This document shows positions 56,881 to 64,000 of a stretch of DNA of 64,000 nt, in pieces (positions within the stretch are counted from its first letter, which is position 1; every line of letters starts with the position of its first letter). Origin of the DNA: Bactericera cockerelli (lineage: Eukaryota > Arthropoda > Insecta > Hemiptera > Triozidae). The position numbers and the translations under genes are program-made. The DNA lies in the NCBI GenBank assembly GCA_024516035.1, contig CM044964.1, positions 23,077,244 through 23,141,243 of the forward strand, in the 5' to 3' direction. The notes below the pieces were generated by a model. It did no database searches. It had not been told where the DNA came from and saw nothing but the letters and a program-made list of their open reading frames with translations.

Positions 56881-57053
56881 GTCAGCGTACTAGGTACGTT
56901 GAATACAGCTACATCACCTTTCCTGAGATCATAGAGGTTCAGCAACGTCGAGTGAGTTTGGTGGTCATCCATTCCCATTTGGATCCTCATGATGCTGTGG
57001 CTAACTCTGGCCCAAACCAGGCTGGGTGAAATTATTGTGGTTCGAGAGTTTCC
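56881..57053 (+). repeat. 5S-rRNA-derived SINE, diverged
   Basis: GTTGAATACAGCTACATCAC, GAGATCATAGAGGTTCAGCA and a tail with CCAGGCTGGGTGAAATTATT. More diverged than 55632-55772, with the same order of parts. Confidence 0.6.
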
Positions 57054-57204
57054 AACAAACCTTTTTTTAGAAATAGAGCTGGTACCGAAAATCCACAGGG
57101 GGGCTTTATTGATTTTATTGACTGGTATTGAAAACCCCCTGGGGGTTTTGAAAGAAGTGAAGAGTTTCTGTACACTAAACCACTATACTAGCTTTTATTA
57201 GCTC

Positions 57205-57360
57205 TTATTTTAATGTAGATAGATAGATAAATTTTATTTGTAATAAAATCAGATTTTGTTACAATGGTTGGCATTAAGACTATGAATAATTTCAAATGAG
57301 CTTAAAAATAATTAACATAAGAAAGAATTAAATATTAAAAATAAAATTTTATTTTATTTT
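57205..57360 (-). repeat. Probable non-LTR 3' end
   Basis: TAGATAGATAGATAAATTTTATTTG followed by AT-rich DNA looks like a reversed LINE tail. No coding part is left. Confidence 0.35.
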
Positions 57361-57959
57361 AATGTATTTCTTATGGTAGCACCACATTTCCTTCATCAAA
57401 GTTCTTGCGGAAAGGTTGACTGAAAAGATGGGAATGGATTATGGAAGAATGGTGGGATACTTGAGAACAAGAGTTGGATTAAGCATTGTAAGAGCGACGA
57501 GCATGTGTGTACGAGGGACAAGAAAAAGATACAGAAGTGGAGAGTCTTTGTTAGGATTTGAGTAATAGAGAGAGACAGTTTATTTGTATAAATATAAATA
57601 AATAAAAATCTTATCGGATTATGATTGTCCTGGAACAGAGCTACAACTTGATACTTGCCAATTTGTAAAAACAGGTCGATTTTGGCTGAACAAGCTTTGC
57701 ACACAACAATATGTCATATAAAATATTGCGGCGATGAACGTGTTAAAGGCCCTGTCTGGCATTGCCTAACCGATAAAAAATTAAGCAAAGACTTCTAGCC
57801 GTTCCCCTAATACACATTCTAACATAACTAAAATCTTAATCAAATAAGTTAAGCCGAATTAAAATTAAGGTAAGCCAGACTGTCCCTCAGGTCAGGCTAC
57901 AGTGTAATGTGATTGGTTGGAACTCTGACATGATTGCGTGTCAGACTTATATTATTTAA

Positions 57960-58199
57960 CTAGCCGTTTGCCCGTGCTTTGCAACGGGACTAAATTTCAA
58001 ATTTACTAAGGCATGGCCGTACTGCTGGACAGCAATGCCTTTTTGAACTTTTTATAATTTTTCTGGACAAAGCGATAATAAGGTTTTTGGGGGGTCAATT
58101 CTGAGACATTTTTTGCTATCTCTTACCGTTTTGGCTAAAGAACTCCGGACAAACAAACAAACATAGGTAGTCCTTTTTTCTGTTTTATATATATAGAGA
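57960..58199 (-). mobile_element. Non-autonomous Helitron, 240 bp
   Basis: On the minus strand it starts TCTCTATATATATAAAAC and ends with the hairpin CCCGTTGCAAAGCACGGG shortly before CTAG, between A and T. Its ends differ from the 18723 family. Confidence 0.85.
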
Positions 58200-58861
58200 T
58201 TTTAATCTTGTTTCATAATTTGGCCATAAATTTTTAATCAACACAGTTTCTTATTCACCAAGACGCCACCCCCCTTGTGTCAGTGTGGTGTCAATCTGAG
58301 TGTGGCCCACATCTTTGAATGCACACTAGGCCGGAGTGAAAAAAATAATTTTGGAATTTGAAAACGCCTAATATGTCAAAAGTTGTGATTTTGTGATTAG
58401 ATCAATCCCTGAAAGTTTCAAAAATTAAAAAAAATGATCTTGAGTCTCCACATTGAGCTTAAAGTTTTTGCTATTTTTGAGTATGCAATTTGAAGGGGCA
58501 ACATAGGTTTTTACCCTTTATTGACCTCTGACTTGAAAAGTTTTCATTTTACAAAAAAAGTATTGTATTAAATTGTATTGAGAACAATTTTCTGTATCAT
58601 TTGGTATCATAAAACGTCTCTCTATGATGTACAGTTAAAAAGATAGAACACTAATAGTTATGACACTTGTTGAAAACTTTTGAAAATTATAATTTTTGTG
58701 GCACTCCGCTTCTAAAAAGTCATAAAATTATTATTATCTTATATGATAACTAGTATCATATGTAATTAAAGACATTAACAGAAAGAACAAACAATGAAAA
58801 GTTTACAAAATTAAGGATCAAAGGTTTTATATTTTCATATGATTATCATTCATTTTATGTA

Positions 58862-59143
58862 TTACCGAAAAAATCTTTTTTGTGTTATACACAGGAATAT
58901 TTTTACGGCTCTTTTGTCGAGCACGTATAAATCCGTCTCGGCAACTTCGCCACAAACAGATTGTGATGCCTCAGTTACCAGCCTGATACGCCTTTTCACA
59001 GCTTGAGTGTGGCATGGGAGTTTGAGAGCAGCGAACTCTGTTTGGGATCGGATGAGGCACATAATTTCCTCATCAGTCAGGTTCAAGGTGGCAGCTGGAT
59101 CCAGTGGATTTTCCCAACTGATGTATGAGGTTGAAGTAGTCAT
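58862..59143 (-). CDS. Open frame inside the Mutator-like element, function unknown
   Basis: 93 residues, ATG at 59143. It contains LPCHTQAVKRRIRLVTEASQ, which I recall from repeat-associated proteins of insects, but I cannot place it in a named transposase. It lacks a recognisable catalytic triad and is too short for a full MULE transposase. Its frame has balanced codon use unlike the AT-rich surroundings, so it is a coding relic or a short element-borne gene. Confidence 0.5.
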   Translation of the reverse strand: MTTSTSYISWENPLDPAATLNLTDEEIMCLIRSQTEFAALKLPCHTQAVKRRIRLVTEASQSVCGEVAETDLYVLDKRAVKIFLCITQKRFFR

Positions 59144-59164
59144 CTAATTCAAAGTTAAGAGGAG

Positions 59165-59350
59165 ACAATTGGGGCTGGGGGACTATAAACATAGAGGAGA
59201 CCAGCAGTCTGGCTTGGTGACTATAAACAGGGAGTAGACCAGTATTGGCTTGGTTCAGGGTTCCTTGTCAATTAATAGCCTCCTTCTAAAGACAGTGGTA
59301 GGAGTGCTGAGTCATTCCTCCGTTGTCTGGCTACCATCGTTCACATTATC
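59165..59350. repeat. Dispersed repeat, second copy
   Basis: Matches 55335-55480. A direct repeat of GGGACTATAAACA / GTGACTATAAACAGGGAG occurs inside it. Confidence 0.65.
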
Positions 59351-59418
59351 TTTATGAAGCTTGCGGGCTTTTAAAATTCTACCCAATGCTAGTTCTCGCA
59401 CATTAGAGCGCAAATCCT

Positions 59419-59628
59419 TAATAATAATAATAACACTCTTTAGTGAAGGTAACCACTGGGCGAGGTTAGTGCTCAAAGCATTTTCTTCCACCTAACCCTC
59501 AGAGTCTTATTATTATGTTTTCAAAAACTCAAATTAATGAGGAAAAGTCCATTCACTGGGTGGGATTCGAACCCTACGCGACCTGGATTACCAGACTAGC
59601 GCGTTAACCACTTGACTACCAGTGCACC
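59419..59628 (-). repeat. SINE-E copy nested in the Mutator-like element
   Basis: On the minus strand: head GTAGTCAAGTGGTTAACGCG, box B GGGTTCGAATCCC, the body with AACCTCGCCCAGTGGTTACC and an ATT-repeat tail. Confidence 0.8.
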
Positions 59629-61589
59629 TTAGCATTGCAAGAAGTACAAGTTGAAATGTTAATCATATTTGTGTTCATCACTATCGTGATATCATGCAAA
59701 ATTACTCAAACTAGCTTTAGTAATTCTACGCTGAAACCGGGACATGAACCACCGACCCCTAGGTTACAAGTCCGCAGCCTTATCTATCAAGCTACTGAGG
59801 TCAATTTGCGAGAAGAGTATTTTCAGAGTGAGCGAAATACGCGTTTCTCTGTATCACATCAAACATAAGTTTTTTGTATTGTATAGGCAAGAAAGAACAT
59901 TTCTTAATCATTTTAAATAAATGCATGGGCCCATGGGTGGATTGAGCTATTTTTTTAAATTTAAAACCAGGAGGGGTCAATCACTTTCATTATGTAATCA
60001 GCAAGAAGTTGGAGATGTTGATGTTACAATTGTTACATATATTATAATCTCAGTACACCATTCGCATCTCGAGTGGCCCATTTTCCCAACTTTACTTTAA
60101 CACACAGGATAACTTAAACATAAAAAGTTCTATCTTTTACATGAAGTGCCTTAATAACGCTCTGTAGGAAAAGTGGCCAATTCTTAAAAACTTTCAGTAG
60201 GGCGGCTGCAAATTAAAAAAAAAAATTAAAGTTATAATTCAAAGATTTAATACATGTAATATTAACTATCAATCAAAACGATTATTATTCTTAGGTAATA
60301 CTGATATGATATGGGTATTTCACTTCATACAAAAATTAGTTAGTTATTTTATTTTAACAACCAATTCAACCTAGAAAAATTTGATCCGTAATATCCGTAG
60401 TTAATTTCTAACGAATGCACAAATTAATTTGAACAATCATTTTCACTTAGAAAGAAAGAACTGAAAACTAATTTTATATACATACATATTACTTGTACTC
60501 GTATAATGTAGGAAGATGTCTTAAATAACCAACTTAATATTATAGTTAACAACGTAAATCTTTTATCCTGAAAAAAGTAGGCCTGAGTGGTACCAGCACC
60601 TATGATGTGGACTAATAACCTACCATATTATTATCATTTTGCGAAGTTTCTGCGGGAGTTACAATTGTTTATGTTCTAGCTCATAAATAGTACATCATAG
60701 GGAGAAGTTTGAAGGAATTAAAATATAGAAAAAATTGTTTACAACATAATATTAGTCATTATCTTTTTTTGTATAATGAACACTTTTCATGTTAGACGTG
60801 CTTCAAGTGCAAAAACCGATGATGCCCCTTCAAATTGCATACTCAAAAATAGCAAAAACTTTAAGCTCAATGTGGAGACTCAAGATCATTTTTTTAATTT
60901 TTGAAACTTTCAGGGATTGATCTACTCACAAAATCACAACTTTTGACATATTAGGCGTTTTCAAATTCCAAAATTATTTTTTTACCCCCCTGTTTCACTC
61001 CGGCCTAATGCACACTGCATTCATCAATCAGAAACAACTTAGACCCTTTTCCCTCCCTAAGGGATGACCTAGATGCCATAAATTCTACTTTCATATACCT
61101 CAAGAACCTAAACATATACCACAAAATATAATACTATCCAAAAATACGCGAATGACTCAATAGTTAATAGGTATTAAAAAAAAAAAAAAAAAAATCAATG
61201 TTTTTTTCTCACAATTTTCGCAGGTATGGATCATGAATGGATCTGATCATATCGGATAGTGTTGTGAGATGGTGAGTATTGATACTGAGTTCAAAAAGTG
61301 TTTATAAAACATTTATTGCACATTGCATAGTTAATCAATTACCAGGCGCGAATAGATTTTTTTTCTAGTAATAATTGGATGCGATGATAAAATGCTTTTT
61401 ATAAGGAATTTTAAATGTATTATACAGAGTTTAATCAATCATTACATTGTTTAGTAATTTTAATAGATGGTGTGTCATAAAACACCGCTAAATAATTATA
61501 AAGACATAAATAAGAGGAAACATTGTCGAAACTTTTCCATGTCTCTTTAATTTTATAGGTGGGTACATGGTTTCATATTATTATTATTA

Positions 61590-61795
61590 TTATAATTATT
61601 AAACACTTTATTAGATATAAAAAGACATTTATGTACAGATTGTACTGTACAAATAATTATTATAACAATAAAAAATGGAAACAATATGTACAATAAAAGT
61701 AAAAAGAATAGAAAAAAACATATAAACATAAATGTCCTAACTAAAGGGCAGGGTTATTGCCATTGGCAATCACTTCCACACAACTCTTCCATATT
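61590..61795 (-). repeat. Truncated non-LTR retrotransposon 3' end
   Basis: Starts with (ATT)n and AAACACTTTATTAGATA, so the minus strand ends in a polyadenylation-like AATAAAGTGTTT. It finishes with the GTCCTAACTAAAGGGCAGGG block shared with 3715 and 22772. Confidence 0.6.
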
Positions 61796-62099
61796 CGTAG
61801 GTACATAGTTCATAATACATATATTACTGATTGGAGATACGAGGTCTCACCAGAAATTTTCTTCAAAACCAAAATATCGATTTACGAGGTATACTTTAAT
61901 CGATTATTGTGGCATTCTTTGTATTTGAATGGTCATATAAAACCGATTTTAAAAAAATCGATATTTTTTTTCGATTCCAACGATACCAAAAACGTATTAT
62001 CGAAAAATTCGGACTTACGAGGTACCTCTTCTTAAGCGACGATATGTATAGGTAAATAACTGTAAGAGCGTTTGAACATTTTTGTGATTTTAAACCTCC

Positions 62100-62220
62100 G
62101 TTAGCCAGAGTCGATGACACCTTAAATAAACCAGTTCTCGTACTGTCACTGAAGTTAAGCAACTTCCATCGAGGTTATGACTTAAACGTGTGACCGTTCA
62201 AATTTGAACCCTCGTGATGT
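62100..62220 (+). repeat. 5S-rRNA-derived SINE, third copy
   Basis: TTAAATAAACCAGTTCTCGT, ACTGTCACTGAAGTTAAGCA and GTGTGACCGTT align with 5S rRNA in order. The 3' part is lost or diverged. Confidence 0.7.
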
Positions 62221-62417
62221 TTTTTGTTTATTTATTTTAATTATTTACACTTTATTTTTTATACAAAACAATCAACAATCAATTATTAACAGAGATAAAA
62301 AAATTAACAATATTAACAAAATATTATATAAAAAAAAATATTTTAAATTAAATGTACAATTGTTTTGTAATCCGGGGCGAAGTTAATGCCTTAGGCATTC
62401 TCTGCCACTTAACGTGA

Positions 62418-62505
62418 TGCTGGCTATTCCCGATCCCATTCAGGTTGGTTGAGGTTAATATGGGTAGCTGGCTTGGAGGGCAACACCCCCGTCTGAAATG
62501 ACCTA
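62418..62505 (+). repeat. SINE-D fragment
   Basis: GGTTGGTTGAGGTTAATATG, GGTAGCTGG and AACACCCCCGTC match the middle of SINE-D. Confidence 0.5.
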
Positions 62506-62584
62506 GCAGTTTATCGGAGGATAATTATTATGAAAGTATATATATATACTAGCGGGTTACACCCGCCGCTTCGCCAGCCCATCA

Positions 62585-62779
62585 AACACACACAACGCAC
62601 ACACACACCCACCCACACACACCACACACACACACCACACCACACACACACCACACACACACACACCACACACACACACCACACACCACACACACACACC
62701 ACACACCACACATACACACCACACCACACACACACACACACACACTCACACACACACACCCACACACACACCACACACA

Positions 62780-62810
<31 letters not shown>

Positions 62811-62999
62811 CCACGCACACACCACACACACACCACACACACACACACCATAAACACACACACACACACACCACGCACACACCACACACACCCACACACA
62901 CACACACCATAAACACACACACACACACACCATAAACACACACACACACCACACCACACACACCACCCACACACACACACACACCACACCACACCACAC

Positions 63000-63032
<33 letters not shown>

Positions 63033-63072
63033 CACACACACACCACACACACACACCATACACACACACACA
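62585..63072. repeat. CA microsatellite inside the Helitron
   Basis: About 490 bp of (CA)n with ACCACACC interruptions. Long Cys/Val frames on the minus strand are artefacts. Confidence 0.95.
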
Positions 63073-63074
63073 AA

Positions 63075-63740
63075 ATGTCATTTAGGTTTGAAAAAAAACC
63101 TGAATATTTTTTGTCGCCCATCTATTTTCTGGTCTTCCCCGGCGTAGCTCAAGAATGGCTCATCAGAATTTCGCGATCAATATGTCAAATTAAAGCCTAA
63201 ACCCTTGCCTAAAACTTTCTCGCTCTGAGTTGATAGGTCGTCACTTCAATTTTCGAGAAAAAATGTCATTTAGGTCAAAAAAAGTGAATATTTTACATGT
63301 TACCCATCCATTTTTTTACCTTACCCGGCGTAGCTCAAGAATGGCTCATCAGAATTTCGCGATCAATATGTCAAATGAAAGTCTAAACCCTTGCCTAAAA
63401 CTTTCTCGCTCTAAGTTGATAGGTCGTCACTTCAAATTTCGAGAAAAAATGTCATTTAGGTCAAAAAACGTGAATATTTTACATGTTACCCATCCATTTT
63501 TTTACCTTACCCGGCGTAGCTCAAGAACGGCTCATCAGAAATTCGCGATCGATATGTCAATTGAAAGCTCAAACCCTTGCCTAAAACTTTCTCGCTTTAA
63601 GTTCATAGGTCGTCGCGACAAATTTCGAGAAAAAATGTCATTTATGTCAAAAAACGTGCATTTTTTTTGCGTCACCCATCCATTTTTATCCTTACTCATT
63701 GTAGCTTAACCTCAGGGAGATATAATCTAGCCTAGAAGAA
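63075..63740. repeat. 187-bp tandem repeat inside the Helitron, about 3.5 units
   Basis: ATGTCATTTA recurs at 63075, 63263, 63449 and 63635. Each unit includes CGGCGTAGCTCAAGAATGGC and CCTTGCCTAAAACTTTCTCG. The 159-codon frame across it is repeat sequence and lacks any known domain. Confidence 0.9.
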
Positions 63741-64000
63741 TTTCCTGATCCAAGCGGACCTATGTGCAAAATTTCAGGTTTTTCGGTCAAACGGTGTGGA
63801 TTTGTATAAAGAACATACATACATACATACATACACACATACATACACACATACAGACAGCTTTCTTTTATAGATATAGATGAACATTTCAGGGTAAGGA
63901 AGGAACAGCATTTAAATATTCGTACCTATTTTGTAGTTTCTAAAATTAAAGTGTATGAAATTAGTACAACATGAATGTTTAAATTTTAATTTGCTTTGTC

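Larger units (their letters stand above)
58328..61006 (-). mobile_element. Mutator-like element, 2.68 kb with about 180-bp inverted ends
   Basis: The ends AGGCCGGAGTGAAA and its inverse are the start of near-perfect inverted repeats (58328-58502 and 60822-61006). AATGCACACT, 10 bp, flanks both sides (58318-58327, 61007-61016). Long ends with a 9-11-bp duplication suit Mutator-like elements. The interior holds a fragmentary frame, a dispersed repeat and a SINE-E copy. Confidence 0.8.
62549..63880 (-). mobile_element. Helitron, 1332 bp, non-autonomous
   Basis: On the minus strand it starts TCTATATCTATAAAAGAAAG and ends with a GC-rich hairpin (GGCGGGTGTAACCCGC) and CTAG, between A and T. It contains a (CA)n block and a tandem array (63075-63740). 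No Rep/helicase is encoded. Confidence 0.85.

Noticed and set aside
62511..63081. Long Cys/Val-rich minus-strand frames
   Set aside because: They are translations of the CA microsatellite inside a Helitron.
63230..63709. 159-residue frame near the right end
   Set aside because: It consists of the 187-bp tandem units inside the Helitron and has no recognisable domain.

Overview
The window is AT-rich animal nuclear DNA, most likely from an insect. The only clear protein-coding gene is an alpha-1-adrenergic-like octopamine receptor of the OAMB/OctalphaR family. It is surrounded by microsatellites and by many tRNA-derived and 5S-rRNA-derived SINEs, Helitrons and MITEs. A hemipteran fits the repeat landscape, but that is only an impression. 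There is no bacterial or viral gene content.

Layout. Bases 1-13743 are a near-identical second copy of 36947-53954. The first copy ends at a 100-N scaffold gap (13744-13843). The sequence after the gap carries receptor exon 1 (14389-14646), then an intron of about 30.2 kb packed with repeats, then exon 2 (44849-46732) inside the second copy. The first copy holds the same exon 2 (5292-7173) with four 1-bp indels and no exon 1 in the window. The simplest reading is an uncollapsed alternative haplotype (haplotig) placed beside the primary contig. A real recent tandem duplication remains possible. The two copies differ by clean insertions: a hAT element, a piggyBac element, a TG-rich block and about three VNTR units in the second copy, and a Harbinger-like MITE in the first.

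Gene. Exons 1 and 2 together encode about 713 residues with seven membrane segments, a long N-glycosylated second extracellular loop and a long third intracellular loop. The annotated TGA stop is followed directly by a further 53 sense codons in the same frame with coding-like composition, ending in TAG. This is a candidate stop-codon readthrough extension.

Repeats. At least five SINE families are present: four with tRNA-like heads besides the SINE-D family, which has a tRNA-like head and an RTE-like tail, plus three diverged 5S-rRNA-like SINEs near the right end. Four Helitrons with TC...CTAG ends, TA-flanked fold-back MITEs, a Mutator-like element of about 2.7 kb with long inverted ends, and truncated non-LTR 3' ends fill the rest. 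A 144-bp tandem repeat just upstream of exon 2 carries, on the minus strand, the secondary structure of a type I hammerhead ribozyme. Each unit has lost a different core nucleotide.
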